This document shows positions 7,773 through 17,510 of a DNA stretch of 64,000 nt, piece after piece. Each line of letters opens with the position of its first letter. The stretch's first letter is position 1. A program made the translations under genes and the position numbers. This stretch comes from CALNBC01 sp040768925 (GTDB taxonomy: Bacteria; Bacillota; Clostridia; Christensenellales; CALWSW01). The DNA lies in the NCBI GenBank assembly GCA_040768925.1, contig JAXGLZ010000002.1, positions 434,001-498,000 of the forward strand, read 5' to 3'. The notes below the pieces were generated by a model. It saw only the letters and a program-made list of their open reading frames with translations, did no database searches and had not been told where the DNA came from.

Positions 7773-9056
7773 TCAGGCGGCAGCTGCAGCGTTCTCGGTG
7801 TTCTGGATCATCCATTCGATATACATGGCGTAGCCCTTCGTCGGATCGTTGACGAATACATGGGTGACCGCCCCGATGATTTTGCCGTTTTGAATGATGG
7901 GGCTGCCGCTCATGCCCTGGACGATCCCCCCGGTTTTTTGCAGCAGGCCGGCGTCCGTGATCTCTACCACCATGCCCCTGGCGCCGGGGCTGTTTTGGGT
8001 GTTGATCCTGACCACGTTGCAGGAATAGGCTTTGATTCCCGTGCCGTCTATGGTCGAAAGGATGAAGGCTTCCCCCGTTTTCACCTCTGTTCTCGCGCCG
8101 ATTTCCACCCCGTTTGGATAGATGGGGTTGATCGGTATCGCGCTGGTGAAACCGAAAACGCCGTAATCCGTGTTTACGTTGATCCGGCCCTTGCCCTGGC
8201 TGGAGGAAAACATCCCCTTCAGCTCGCCGGGCGTTCCCCGCTCGCCCTTGACGATGCCCACGATCTCGGCGTCCACGATCTCGCCCTGTTTGACGGAAAG
8301 CAGGCCGCCGGTGTCCACGTCGGTGATCGGGTGGCCCAGGGCGCCGAAGGAATAGTTCGACGGATCGTAATAGGTGATGGTCCCCACGCCGGCCGTGCTG
8401 TCCCTGGCCCAGATCCCCAGCTTCTTCTGGCCGTCCGCCGCGTCGGTTTGCGGCCTGACGGACACCGTATGGCTGCGCCCGTTCCGCTCCACCGTCAGCA
8501 GAACGTCCCCTTCCGAAGCGGAGACGAGATCGCCCAGGTGATTGGAATCCTGCACCTCAGTGCCGTCGACCTCGAGGATGATGTCGCCGGGGGAAAGGCC
8601 CGCGGCCTTTGCCGGGCTTTGGATTTCGCCCGCGGCGGAACTGACGTTGGATACCCCCACCACCAGCACGCCGCGCATAAACAGGCGGATGCCCACGGCC
8701 TGGCCGCCGGGAATGAGGGTGTATTCCCCCGCGACGCGCAGCTCGATTGAGCGCACGGGCACGCCGAGTATCGAAAGGGTGGCGGTGGAGCTTCCCTCCC
8801 GCAGGCTTTCCACCCGAACGCCGGCGGCTTCTTGCAGGGTTTCGTCGCCGCTTTGGCGCACCTGGGCCGCCCCGCCGCTGATGGTAATGTTTCCCTGATC
8901 CAGGCCTAAAAGCACCCTTTCGCCGCCGGCGCCTATGTAGATGGTATTCGGAAGCGTAACAACCGCGCGGACCGCGGGTGAAAAATAGCCCAGCGCAAGA
9001 ACCAGGCAAAGCGAGATAAAAGCCGCGAAGCGCGCGGCAAAATACTTCTTTTTCAA
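7773..9056 (-). CDS. spoIVB: Stage IV sporulation protein B, PDZ signalling serine protease
   Basis: A forespore-made protease secreted into the intermembrane space to trigger pro-sigma-K processing. A 427-aa protein from a TTG at 9056, which has GGGGG 9 nt upstream. It has an N-terminal membrane anchor, a PDZ domain (SPAKAAGLSPGDIILEVDG), and a C-terminal S55 domain with the nucleophile in QGMSGSPI (about Ser385) and histidine in the GYFSPA-distal region. The C-terminal GAVTHVFVNDPTKGY block is characteristic. The length equals B. subtilis SpoIVB (426 aa). It lies between recN and spo0A as in other endospore formers. Confidence 0.95.
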   Translation of the reverse strand: MKKKYFAARFAAFISLCLVLALGYFSPAVRAVVTLPNTIYIGAGGERVLLGLDQGNITISGGAAQVRQSGDETLQEAAGVRVESLREGSSTATLSILGVPVRSIELRVAGEYTLIPGGQAVGIRLFMRGVLVVGVSNVSSAAGEIQSPAKAAGLSPGDIILEVDGTEVQDSNHLGDLVSASEGDVLLTVERNGRSHTVSVRPQTDAADGQKKLGIWARDSTAGVGTITYYDPSNYSFGALGHPITDVDTGGLLSVKQGEIVDAEIVGIVKGERGTPGELKGMFSSSQGKGRINVNTDYGVFGFTSAIPINPIYPNGVEIGARTEVKTGEAFILSTIDGTGIKAYSCNVVRINTQNSPGARGMVVEITDAGLLQKTGGIVQGMSGSPIIQNGKIIGAVTHVFVNDPTKGYAMYIEWMIQNTENAAAAA

Positions 9057-9144
9057 AACAGCAACCCCCGAAAAACTGATTGCCGGCGCTTGCGCCAACA
9101 AGCACTAGTTTTCCGAAGGCTGCGAAGATTTATGTTGGCAAGGA

Positions 9145-10836
9145 TTAACGCCCCGCTGTTTTCAGCAATTCTTTTGCGTGGGCGAGGGCCGATTTTCCCG
9201 GGTGCGCGCCGCTGATGATGCGCGCGAGTTCCAGTTCTCTTTCTTCCATTGAAAGTTTGCGGACAGAGGTCAGCGTTCTGCCGTTTTTTTCCGTTTTTTC
9301 GATAAGCAGATGGCTTTTCGCCATGGCCGCGATCTGGGCGGAATGGGTTACGCACAGCACCTGCCGCCCTTTGGAAATCGCCCGCATCTTCTGCCCGACG
9401 ACGGTGGAGATCCTGCCCGAAACGCCGGTGTCGATCTCGTCAAAGATCATGCAGGAGCGGTCGAACACGCCGCATTCGATGGATTTGAAGGCCAGCATGA
9501 TCCGGGAAAGCTCGCCGCCGGAGGCGACCTTGTGCAGCGGTCTTACGGGCTCGCCCGGGTTCGTGGAGAGCAGCATTTCGGCGCTGTCCATCCCGTTTTC
9601 ACAAAAACGGGCGCGTTCGATGTCCGAAAGCTCTGCAAACTTGATCTCAAATTCCGCTTTTTCCATTCCCAGCTGGGCCATTTCCGCCAATACGGCGGAG
9701 GAAAGCTCCTTTGCCGCCTTGCGCCTTGCGTCGGAAAGTTTTTTGCTGTTTTCGTAAAGCGCTTTTTTCAGCCTTGCAATCTCCGCCTCGCCTTTTTCTA
9801 GAAAGGCGCGCTTGTCTTCCATCTCCAGCAATTCTTTTTCGGCTTTTTCCCTGTACGCAATGACCTCGCCGACGGTGCTGCCGTATTTCCGCTTGAGCTG
9901 ATACAGCCTGTCCAGCCGGGCGTTTACCTCCTCCAGCCTGTAACGGTCTTCGGGAACGTCCTCCCGCAGGGTGCGAAGCTCGATGGTCGCGTCCTCCACG
10001 GCATAGCAGGCTTCGTCCAGGCGCGCCTTGATGTCCGCGTATTTTTTGGAGATCCCCGCGATCTCCCCCAGCCGTTCGGCGGAAAGCTGCAAAAGGGCCA
10101 GCGCGCCGCGCTCGTCCTCGTCCCCGCCGTTGAGCAGCGCCACGGCGGCGGAAAGGGAATACCGAATGTCCTCCGCCTTACCAAGGAGCCTGCTTTCTTC
10201 GTTCAGCGCCTCTTCCTCGCCGGAAACCGGGGCGGCGGCGCCGATCTCCTCCACCTGGAAGCGGAGCGTATCCTCCCGCCGGGCGAGTTCGGCCTCGCTG
10301 CCGGCCCCCGCCTTGACGGCTTCGGTGACTTCCCGCCAGTTCGCGTAGCTTTTCGCCACATCCTCCTTGATGGGCGAAAGCGCCTTTGCGGCGTAGCCGT
10401 CCAAAAAATCCAGGTGTTTCGCCGGGTCGAGCAGCGCCTGATTGTCATGCTGGCCGTGGATATCCACCAGAGCCGCGCCGACGGCGCGAAGGGTCGAAAG
10501 GGGCACGATCCGGCCGTTGATGCGGCAGGTGTTCCGCCCCGAGAGGGAAAGCTCCCGCGAAAGGACCAGCTCGCCGTCCTCCGCCGGGATGCCCAGTTCC
10601 AAAATCTGCGCGGCAACCCCATCGTCAAGGTCGAAAAGGCCTTCCGAAACGGCTTTTTCCGCCCCGGATTTGATCAGGTCTTTATCCGCCCTGCCGCCGA
10701 GCAGCAGGTTCACGGCATCGATGAGGATCGATTTGCCCGCGCCCGTTTCGCCGGTCAGCACCACCAGTCCTTCGGAAAGCTCGAGATCCAGCCTGTCGAT
10801 GAGCGCGATATTCTCAATATGCAGCGAACGAAGCAT
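9145..10836 (-). CDS. recN: DNA repair protein RecN
   Basis: An SMC-like ATPase recruited early to double-strand breaks. A 563-aa protein with Walker A GETGAGKS near residue 30, a central coiled coil (about 160-360) and the C-terminal signature and Walker B blocks SGGELSRIMLA and FDEIDTGVSG. It follows argR and precedes spoIVB, the conserved Firmicutes order. Ribosome site AGGGTGG, ATG start. Confidence 0.95.
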   Translation of the reverse strand: MLRSLHIENIALIDRLDLELSEGLVVLTGETGAGKSILIDAVNLLLGGRADKDLIKSGAEKAVSEGLFDLDDGVAAQILELGIPAEDGELVLSRELSLSGRNTCRINGRIVPLSTLRAVGAALVDIHGQHDNQALLDPAKHLDFLDGYAAKALSPIKEDVAKSYANWREVTEAVKAGAGSEAELARREDTLRFQVEEIGAAAPVSGEEEALNEESRLLGKAEDIRYSLSAAVALLNGGDEDERGALALLQLSAERLGEIAGISKKYADIKARLDEACYAVEDATIELRTLREDVPEDRYRLEEVNARLDRLYQLKRKYGSTVGEVIAYREKAEKELLEMEDKRAFLEKGEAEIARLKKALYENSKKLSDARRKAAKELSSAVLAEMAQLGMEKAEFEIKFAELSDIERARFCENGMDSAEMLLSTNPGEPVRPLHKVASGGELSRIMLAFKSIECGVFDRSCMIFDEIDTGVSGRISTVVGQKMRAISKGRQVLCVTHSAQIAAMAKSHLLIEKTEKNGRTLTSVRKLSMEERELELARIISGAHPGKSALAHAKELLKTAGR

Positions 10837-10908
10837 AAAAATACGCCACCCTGTCTGCCGCTTTGCGGCGCGTGTTATCCTCCTGCAACAAAACCGTCAA
10901 AAAGGCCG

Positions 10909-11358
10909 TTATTTCATCATGGACCGGAACTTTTCCACCACCAGCGGAACATCCTGCTCGCTGCGCACGGCGACGAAGATCGTATTGTCCCCCGCGATGG
11001 AGCCAAGGATCTCCGGCCAGCGCAGGGAATCGATGGCTTCCCCCGCTACAGAGGCGCTCCCCGAAAGGGTTTTCAGCACGATCATCGTTCCCGTGGAGGC
11101 GACGCTGATCACCGAATGGGAAAACATGCGCATAAAGCGGTCCACAAGGCCGGATTCCGCCTTGTCCACCGTGGCGTATTTATAGCTGCCCCCTTCGCCC
11201 AGGACTTTGATGAGCCTCAGCTCCTTGATGTCCCTTGAGACGGTGGCCTGGGTCACATCGAAGCCGTTATGGCGGAGGTATTCGGCCAATTCGTCCTGGG
11301 TTTCGATGTTGTGTTTTGAGATGATGTCGAGCACCATGGCGTGTCTGGCGGTTTTCAT
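10909..11358 (-). CDS. argR: Arginine repressor
   Basis: A 149-aa ArgR/AhrC. The N-terminal winged helix (MKTARHAMVLDII, then the TQATVSRDIKEL recognition helix) binds ARG boxes. The C-terminal domain hexamerises and binds L-arginine around GTIAGDNTIFV-type sequence (here GSIAGDNTIFVAV). It controls arginine synthesis and catabolism, although no arg genes lie in this window. AGGAGG ribosome site. It lies between nadK and recN as in B. subtilis. Confidence 0.95.
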   Translation of the reverse strand: MKTARHAMVLDIISKHNIETQDELAEYLRHNGFDVTQATVSRDIKELRLIKVLGEGGSYKYATVDKAESGLVDRFMRMFSHSVISVASTGTMIVLKTLSGSASVAGEAIDSLRWPEILGSIAGDNTIFVAVRSEQDVPLVVEKFRSMMK

Positions 11359-11385
11359 GGGTTCCTCCTTGTTGCAAGATGTAAA

Positions 11386-12210
11386 TCAATAAAGCTTTTG
11401 CTTTAAAAGGTCAAAGAACTTGTAGGGCCTCAGGCGGATCAGCCGGGTCGTTTCCGCGGCTTTGGCGACTTTGAGGGAAGTACCCGGAATGAACTGGGGG
11501 TAGCCGCTCTTTCCGTCGCAGGAAATCGAGCAATAGCCGTTTTTCCCGAAGGTACGGACACTGACCTCGTCGTTTTCGCCGATCAGGGTGGGGCGCGGTC
11601 CGATCTTGTGGGGCGAAAGAGGGGTGATCAGGATTCCCCCGGCGGAGGGCAGCATGATCGGCCCGCCTGCGGAAAGGGAATAGGCGGTGGACCCCGTCGC
11701 CGTGGCGATGACCACGCCGTCGCAGGTGTATCTGTCCGCGATCTGGCCGTTGACCGAAACCTCGATCTCCGTCAGCCGCGAAGGGTCGCCCTTGAACACC
11801 ACAAAATCGTTCAGGGCGAGCCAGGAGCCGGGCTTTGGGCCGTCCAGCACGCCGCGGAGCATCATCCGCTTTTCGATGGTGAAATCGTCCGCGATCAGCT
11901 TATCCAGGCATTCGCCGGTTTCCTCCGGTTCGACCTCGCTCAGAAAGCCCAGCCTGCCGAGGTTGACGCCGATCACCGGTATCGCGGCCGGCGCCGCCAT
12001 GCCCGCGGCGCGAAGGACGGTGCCGTCTCCCCCGATGGAAACGATCCCCTCCACCGCCGAAACATCCGCCTCCGCTTTTCCGAGCGCCTTCGCCGTTTCG
12101 CCCAGGAAAAAGGCGGCGGCCCCCCGTTCGCCGGCTTCGGCCGCCATCTTTTCCGCGATGGCAAGGGCCTTTGGCTTCCCCGGGTTGGCGTAGAACCCGA
12201 TTTTTCGCAT
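11386..12210 (-). CDS. nadK: NAD kinase
   Basis: Phosphorylates NAD to NADP. A 274-aa protein from the ATG at 12210, which has GGAGGG upstream. The diagnostic GGDGTVLRAA motif lies near residue 60. Further blocks are VNLGRLGFLSE, the ATATGSTAYSLSAGGPI active-site block and the ITPLSPH C-terminal block. It starts the minus-strand run nadK-argR-recN-spoIVB-spo0A. Downstream copy B of the intergenic repeat lies upstream of it. Confidence 0.95.
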   Translation of the reverse strand: MRKIGFYANPGKPKALAIAEKMAAEAGERGAAAFFLGETAKALGKAEADVSAVEGIVSIGGDGTVLRAAGMAAPAAIPVIGVNLGRLGFLSEVEPEETGECLDKLIADDFTIEKRMMLRGVLDGPKPGSWLALNDFVVFKGDPSRLTEIEVSVNGQIADRYTCDGVVIATATGSTAYSLSAGGPIMLPSAGGILITPLSPHKIGPRPTLIGENDEVSVRTFGKNGYCSISCDGKSGYPQFIPGTSLKVAKAAETTRLIRLRPYKFFDLLKQKLY

Positions 12211-12329
12211 AGACAATCCCTCCGCTGTATTTTCATTACCATTATACACGAAAAGTCTGGTATATACAAAGCTTATTCAGCATTTTTATGCAAAACAGGA
12301 TCAAAAAAACGGGCTCTCGCCCGCGTCAG

Positions 12330-12495
12330 ACCGTCGAAAAACCCTATCCCGGGGTTTCAGGGGCCGCAGCCCCTGCGCTTGCCGTACTATTTCGGCCGCC
12401 AGTGGCCGAAATCTTCTTGCGCGTTAGCGAAAAGTCCATCGGTGAAGCGGTCCGCAGGCCGCTTTGACGCCTTGAAACGGCTTTCGCCCGCGTTT
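12330..12495 (+). repeat. Intergenic hairpin repeat family, copy B (short form)
   Basis: Shares with copy A the AACCC/GGGGTT hairpin, the AGGGGCCGCAGCCCCT hairpin and the GCCGTACTATTTCGG segment, but lacks the internal CAAAACTG module. The hairpin TTTCGGCC / GGCCGAAA at 12389-12410 occupies the same place as CGGTCAT / ATGACCG in copy A with different sequence, a covariation. It fills the gap between tlyA and nadK. Confidence 0.75.
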
Positions 12496-12529
12496 TTTGC
12501 AATGACGCATCAAGATCCGCTTTTGCCGG

Positions 12530-13354
12530 TTATTCCGGCCGATTCTCAAAAAAAGCCCTTGTCTGTTCCAGAACTTTTTGGGCTGTCTCAACGTCCTTTG
12601 CCGCATCCAGGCCTTGGCTGCTTTTTGCCAGCAGGCGGATCAGGAATTCGACGTTCCCTTCCGGCCCTTTGATGGGCGAATGGTCCAGCCCCAAAACCGA
12701 ATACCCGGCTGTGCGCGCAAAGTCCATGATGGAAAGCAGGACCTCTTTGTGCACCGCTTCGTCCCTCACGACGCCCTTTTTGCCCACTTTTTCCCTTCCC
12801 GCCTCAAACTGGGGCTTGATCAGGGCCACGACCTGGGCGCCTTCCCTTAGGCATGGGAAAAGCGCGGGCAGAATCAGCTTGATGGAGATAAAGGAAACGT
12901 CCATGCAGGCGAAATCCGCGGGCTCTTCAAACCACGAAGGCTCTATGTTCCGGGCGTTCGTCCGCTCCATGACGGCGACGCGCCCGTCCTGCCGCAGCTT
13001 CCAGTCCAGCTGGCCGTAGCCGACGTCTATGGCGCAGACCTTTTTCGCCCCGCAAGAAAGCAGGCAGTCCGTGAATCCGCCGGTGGAAGCACCGATGTCC
13101 AGGCAGGTTTTGCCGGCGACGTCGATGGAAAAAACCTCCATCGCCCGCTGGAGCTTCAGCCCGCCCCGGCTGACAAAGGGCAGCGCGCTGCCTTTGACGG
13201 TGATCTCGTCCGATTCCGCCACCGTTTGGGAGGCCTTCGAAGCCTTTTGGCCGTTGACGTATACCAGGCCGGACATCACGCTTCGCTTGGCCTGCTCCCT
13301 GCCCGTTGAAAGCCCCCGCGCCACCATCGCGGCATCCAGTCTTTCCCTGCTCAT
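12530..13354 (-). CDS. tlyA: TlyA-family rRNA methyltransferase / hemolysin-like protein
   Basis: A 274-aa protein with an N-terminal S4 RNA-binding domain (RLDAAMVARG) and an FtsJ-like SAM methyltransferase domain (DIGASTGGFTDCLL, then the K-D-K-type residues in YGQLDWKLR and VALIKPQFE). Family members 2'-O-methylate rRNA. The start ATG overlaps the dxs stop (ATGA), giving translational coupling in the operon xseA-xseB-ispA-dxs-tlyA, the usual clostridial order. Confidence 0.92.
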   Translation of the reverse strand: MSRERLDAAMVARGLSTGREQAKRSVMSGLVYVNGQKASKASQTVAESDEITVKGSALPFVSRGGLKLQRAMEVFSIDVAGKTCLDIGASTGGFTDCLLSCGAKKVCAIDVGYGQLDWKLRQDGRVAVMERTNARNIEPSWFEEPADFACMDVSFISIKLILPALFPCLREGAQVVALIKPQFEAGREKVGKKGVVRDEAVHKEVLLSIMDFARTAGYSVLGLDHSPIKGPEGNVEFLIRLLAKSSQGLDAAKDVETAQKVLEQTRAFFENRPE

Positions 13355-15174
13355 TTGATGCTCCCCGCGGCTGTTTTGATGCTTTGCGCGATCCCCTCTT
13401 TGTCCAGCCCGGCGAGCTTCATCAGCTCCTCCATCGTTCCGGCGGGAAGCGGTTCCTCCGGCAGGGCAAGGATCGTTACCGGAATTCCCGGCAGCGCGGC
13501 CGCCAGGTGCTCCCCAAGGCCGCCTTCTTTGACGCCGTCCTCGATGGTCACCACCGCTTCGCAGGAACGTAGGGCCTCGATCGCCCCGCCGTCCATCGGC
13601 TTTAAAAACCGCGCGTTATAAAGCCCGCAGGGGACGCCCCCCCGCGCAAGCTCGTCCACGGCTTCGACCGCCGCACCCACCATCCGGCCGGTGGCGACGA
13701 CGGTGAGCTTTTGGACGGGGCGGATCGGCTCCCACTTGCCGAAGGGCAGGGCGCAATCCGCCCCGGCGGGCAGGGCGCCCCGGCCGTACCGGATGGCGAC
13801 GGGCCGTTCCAGCCGAAAAGCGAGCCGCAGCATGGCGGCAAGCTCGCCCTGGGTCGCGGGGGAACAGACCACGAGGCCGGGCGCCAGGGTGAGGAAGCCG
13901 ATATCATACGCGCCGTGGTGGGTGGGCCCGTCTTCCCCCACGGGACCGGAGCGGTCGATGGCGAACACCACGGGCAGCTTCTGGATGCAAACGTCGTGCA
14001 CGAGCTGGTCGAAGGCCCGCTGCATAAAGCTCGAATAAACGGCGAACGCCGGCTTTAAGCCGTTCGCGGCCATGCCGGCGCAAAGGGTCACGGCGTGCTG
14101 CTCGGCGATCCCGACGTCGAAAAAGCGCTTCGGGAACCTTTCCGAAAAGCCGGAAAGCCCGGTCCCCGCGGGCATGGCGGCGGTGACGGCGACGATCCGC
14201 TCGTCCTTTTCCGCCAAAGCGCAAAGGGTTTCCCCAAAAACCGCGCTGTTGCTCTTTTCATGATTCCGGCTTTGGGCGGATTCCAGGAAGAACGGGGCGA
14301 TGCCGTGGAAGCCCTCCGGATTCTGTTCCGCAAGGGAATAGCCCTTGCCCTTTGTCGTCACGACGTGGATCAGCACCGGGCCCTCGAAGCGCTTGGCCCG
14401 TTCGAACACCCGCTCCAGCTCGGGAACATCGTGCCCGTTGATGGGGCCGAGGTATTTGAAGCCCAGCTCCTCAAAAAAGGTCGAGGTCGGGGGCAGCAGC
14501 ATGTGCTTCAGCCGCGCCCTGCGCCGGACCAACCAGGCTTTCAGCCTTGGCCAGCGCCGGGAAATGTTCTTTTTCAGCACCAGATAGCCCTTTTTGGTGC
14601 GCAGCCGCGTGAGCGAAGCCTGCAGGGCCCCCACGTTTCTGGCGATGGACATGCCGTTGTCGTTCAGCACGACGATCAGCGGGCTTTTGTGCCTGCCCGC
14701 GTCGTTGATCGCCTCGTACGCCATGCCGCCGGTCAGCGCGCCGTCCCCGATCACCGCGACGACGCAGTAATCCTCCCCCGCAAGGTCCCTGGCGTGGGCC
14801 ATGCCTAAGCCTGCGGAAACCGAAGTGCTGCTGTGGCCCGCGCCGAAGGCGTCGTGCACGCTTTCCTCCCGCTTGGGGAAGCCCGAAAGGCCGCCTTTTT
14901 TGCGGATGGTGTCGAACCGCCGCTCCCTGCCGGTAAGCAGCTTGTGGACGTAGCTCTGATGCCCGACGTCCCAGATGATTTTGTCCCTCGGGCTGTCAAA
15001 GGCCCGGTGAAGCGCCACCGTCAGCTCCACAATGCCGAGGTTGGACGCAAGGTGGCCGCCGTTTTCGGTCACGGTGTCGATCAGCCTTGTGCGGATCCGG
15101 GCGCAAAGGGCGTTGATCTCTTCCACGGAAAGCTTCTTGAGCTTTTCCGGGGTCATATCGGCGAGTCTGTTCAA
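13351..15174 (-). CDS. dxs: 1-deoxy-D-xylulose-5-phosphate synthase
   Basis: A thiamine-diphosphate enzyme that condenses pyruvate and glyceraldehyde-3-phosphate, the first step of the MEP isoprenoid pathway. It has 607 aa. Visible motifs are GHSSTSVSAGLGMA, the ThDP/metal block GDGALTGGMAYEA with NDN, the DVGIAEQHAVT block and the transketolase-type RSGPVGEDGPTHHG segment. The start is TTG (15172-15174) with GGAGAT upstream; an ATG six codons later is possible. It is followed by tlyA and preceded by ispA in an isoprenoid operon. Confidence 0.95.
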   Translation of the reverse strand: MNRLADMTPEKLKKLSVEEINALCARIRTRLIDTVTENGGHLASNLGIVELTVALHRAFDSPRDKIIWDVGHQSYVHKLLTGRERRFDTIRKKGGLSGFPKREESVHDAFGAGHSSTSVSAGLGMAHARDLAGEDYCVVAVIGDGALTGGMAYEAINDAGRHKSPLIVVLNDNGMSIARNVGALQASLTRLRTKKGYLVLKKNISRRWPRLKAWLVRRRARLKHMLLPPTSTFFEELGFKYLGPINGHDVPELERVFERAKRFEGPVLIHVVTTKGKGYSLAEQNPEGFHGIAPFFLESAQSRNHEKSNSAVFGETLCALAEKDERIVAVTAAMPAGTGLSGFSERFPKRFFDVGIAEQHAVTLCAGMAANGLKPAFAVYSSFMQRAFDQLVHDVCIQKLPVVFAIDRSGPVGEDGPTHHGAYDIGFLTLAPGLVVCSPATQGELAAMLRLAFRLERPVAIRYGRGALPAGADCALPFGKWEPIRPVQKLTVVATGRMVGAAVEAVDELARGGVPCGLYNARFLKPMDGGAIEALRSCEAVVTIEDGVKEGGLGEHLAAALPGIPVTILALPEEPLPAGTMEELMKLAGLDKEGIAQSIKTAAGSIK

Positions 15175-15189
15175 ATCGAATCTCCGGTT

Positions 15190-16065
15190 TCAGCTTTCTC
15201 GTTTGGCAAGCCTTCTTGCCATCTCGGCCAAAAAGGGCGCGTCATAGCCGGCAAGCGCTTCCGCGGCTTCCCGGCAATATTGCTCCTGCATCTTTTTTGA
15301 GCGTTCCGCGCCGAAAACCGCCGGGAAGGTCAGCTTGCTTTTCTGTTCGTCCTTGCCGGCGGACTTGCCCAGGGAAGCGGCGGTCCCGAAAAGGTCCAGC
15401 AGGTCGTCCTGGATCTGGAAGGCGAGGCCCAGTTTTTCTCCGTATGCCGTCAGGGCGCGCATCAGCCCCTCGTCCGCCCCGCCGAGGATCCCGCCCGAAC
15501 GCAAAGAAGCAAGGAGCATATCCGCCGTTTTGCGGGCGTGGATGTAATACAGGGCTTTTCCGTCCGGCTTTTGGCCTTGTGCCGAAAGGTCTTCCGCCTG
15601 GCCCGCGATCATCCCCCACACGCCCGCGCGCTCGGCGATCTCTGCCGCCGCCCGGAGGGCTTTTTTTGATTCGTCCCCCAGCGCGGCAAAAAGCATGACC
15701 TGCATGGCGTAATTCAGCAGGCCGTCCCCGGCCAGCACGGCCATGCCCTCGCCGAAAACCACGTGATTGGTGGGCTTTCCCCGGCGGAGACAGTCGTCGT
15801 CCATGGCGGGAAGATCGTCGTGGATCAGGGAATAAGTGTGGATCATCTCCACCGCGGCGGCAAAGGGCAGAGCGGCTTCGACCGCGCCCCCGGCCAGCTC
15901 GCAGGCGGCCAGCAGCAGGCTGGGCCGAAGGCGCTTGCCCCCGGCCGTCACGCTGTACGCCATCGCTTCGGCAAGCCGCGGGTGGATCCGGCCATCCCTC
16001 AGATATGCGTTCAGCGCGCCGTCCACCGCGGCGGCGTAGCGCCGGCGGGTTTCCTCGAAGCTCAT
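15190..16065 (-). CDS. ispA: Farnesyl/geranyl diphosphate synthase (polyprenyl synthetase)
   Basis: Condenses isopentenyl diphosphate with allylic primers. A 291-aa short-chain trans-prenyltransferase with the first aspartate-rich motif in IHDDLPAMDDD and the second in FQIQDDLLD. GKRLRPSLLL and GQAEDL are also present. The ATG overlaps the xseB stop. Substrate chain length cannot be fixed by eye. Confidence 0.93.
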   Translation of the reverse strand: MSFEETRRRYAAAVDGALNAYLRDGRIHPRLAEAMAYSVTAGGKRLRPSLLLAACELAGGAVEAALPFAAAVEMIHTYSLIHDDLPAMDDDCLRRGKPTNHVVFGEGMAVLAGDGLLNYAMQVMLFAALGDESKKALRAAAEIAERAGVWGMIAGQAEDLSAQGQKPDGKALYYIHARKTADMLLASLRSGGILGGADEGLMRALTAYGEKLGLAFQIQDDLLDLFGTAASLGKSAGKDEQKSKLTFPAVFGAERSKKMQEQYCREAAEALAGYDAPFLAEMARRLAKRES

Positions 16066-16289
16066 TCTTCATCCTCCGGCTCTCCGCCGCCGTCCATGGA
16101 AAGGCCGGCCTGCCTTGAAAGGGCGCGCAGCCTCCCTTCGGCGGAGGTCAGGGCCTTTGCGCAGCTTGAATAAAGGGCCACGCCCTCTTCAAAAAGCTTG
16201 AGGGATTCCTCAAGGGAGAGTCCGCCCTGCTCAAGCTTCTGCGCGATTTCCTGAAGCCTGGCCAAGGCGGCTTCGTAGTTTTCCGTCAT
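16062..16289 (-). CDS. xseB: Exodeoxyribonuclease VII small subunit
   Basis: A 75-aa acidic helical protein. The signature YEAALARLQEIAQKLEQGGL followed by LEESLKLFEEG is diagnostic. It binds XseA to form exonuclease VII, which degrades single-stranded DNA. The ATG at 16287-16289 overlaps the xseA stop (ATGA) and AGGAGG precedes it. Its stop overlaps the ispA start. Confidence 0.95.
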   Translation of the reverse strand: MTENYEAALARLQEIAQKLEQGGLSLEESLKLFEEGVALYSSCAKALTSAEGRLRALSRQAGLSMDGGGEPEDEE

Positions 16290-17509
16290 CTGCGTTCCTC
16301 CTGTTTGGGTTCCAGGGCGGTCACCCTGGCTGCTGCCCTGCCGTCGGCAAACGTGAGCGAAATCTCCGTTCCGGGGGAAAGCTCCGCGGCAAAAACCACC
16401 ACCCTGCCCCCGGATTCGATATAGGCGTACCCCCGTTTCAGCGTGGAAAGGGGGCTGGCGGCGTCCAGCCTGGCGGCGCATTCCGCGAGCGCCGATCGAA
16501 AGAACTTTTCCTGGTTTTTCACCGCGGCGATCATGCGGGCGGCAAGATTGTCCAGCGTTTGCAGGTCCCTTTCCACGCCGCGGATCGGGTGGTTCGGTAA
16601 AAGGGCGGAATACGCTTCGGAAAGCGCGGAACGCTTTTGCGCAAGCGCGCCGGCAACCGCCCGTTCCATGCGGAAAATAGGGGTAAACAGCTCGTCCAGC
16701 CGCTCGGAAAGCATGGGCCAGACCAGCTCCGCCGCGGCGGAAGGGGTGGGGGCGCGAACGTCCGCCACAAAATCCGCGATGGTGAAATCCGTTTCGTGGC
16801 CCACGGCGGAAACTACGGGCGCTTTGCAATGATGGATCGCCGCGGCGACGGTTTCATCGTTAAAGGCCTGCAAATCCTCTATCGAGCCGCCGCCCCGGGC
16901 GACGATAATCACCGAAACGCCGATCGAATCAAGGGCGGCGATCGCGGCCGCGAGTTCCGCCGGCGCTTCGCTCCCCTGGACCGCAGCCGGGGCGAGCAGG
17001 ATGTCGCACCCCGGGAACCGCCTTTTGGCGACGTTGTGGATATCGTGCAGCACCGCGCCGGTGGCGGAGGTCACCACCCCCACCGTTTGGGGGACCCTGG
17101 GAAGGGCTTTCTTTGCCGCAGGGTCAAACCACCCCAGGGCTTCCAGCCGCTTTTTGGTGCGTTCGAAACGCAAAAAAAGCTCCCCCGCGCCGGCGAGCTC
17201 CATTGTTTTTACGTAAAACTGGTATTGCCCGTCCCTGGAATACAGGGAGACGCAGCCGCCGGCCACAACGGCCGCGCCGTCCTCCGGAAGGCTGGCCGCC
17301 CCCAAAAGATCGCCCCTGAACATCACGCAGCGGATGAGGCTCTGCTCGTCCTTCAGCGCGAAATAGGCGTGGCCGGAGGCGGTGACGCGGAAATTCGAAA
17401 CCTCGCCGGACAGCCGGATGTTCCTGAGAAGCGGATCGTGGGAAAGCATCCCGCCGACGTAATCGTTGAGCTGGGTAACGGTCAACACGCGAACGGAGGT
17501 TCCGGCCAT
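16286..17509 (-). CDS. xseA: Exodeoxyribonuclease VII large subunit
   Basis: A 407-aa protein. The N-terminal OB-fold (LTQLNDYVGGML and LSGEVSNFR) is followed by the catalytic domain with GVVTSATGAVLHDI, ARGGGSIEDLQAFNDE and the VGHETDFTIADFVAD block, then a helical C-terminus. It starts one base after the nusB stop, inside the nusB tandem-repeat tail whose GGGGGA probably serves as its ribosome site. Confidence 0.95.
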   Translation of the reverse strand: MAGTSVRVLTVTQLNDYVGGMLSHDPLLRNIRLSGEVSNFRVTASGHAYFALKDEQSLIRCVMFRGDLLGAASLPEDGAAVVAGGCVSLYSRDGQYQFYVKTMELAGAGELFLRFERTKKRLEALGWFDPAAKKALPRVPQTVGVVTSATGAVLHDIHNVAKRRFPGCDILLAPAAVQGSEAPAELAAAIAALDSIGVSVIIVARGGGSIEDLQAFNDETVAAAIHHCKAPVVSAVGHETDFTIADFVADVRAPTPSAAAELVWPMLSERLDELFTPIFRMERAVAGALAQKRSALSEAYSALLPNHPIRGVERDLQTLDNLAARMIAAVKNQEKFFRSALAECAARLDAASPLSTLKRGYAYIESGGRVVVFAAELSPGTEISLTFADGRAAARVTALEPKQEERR

Positions 17510-17510
17510 G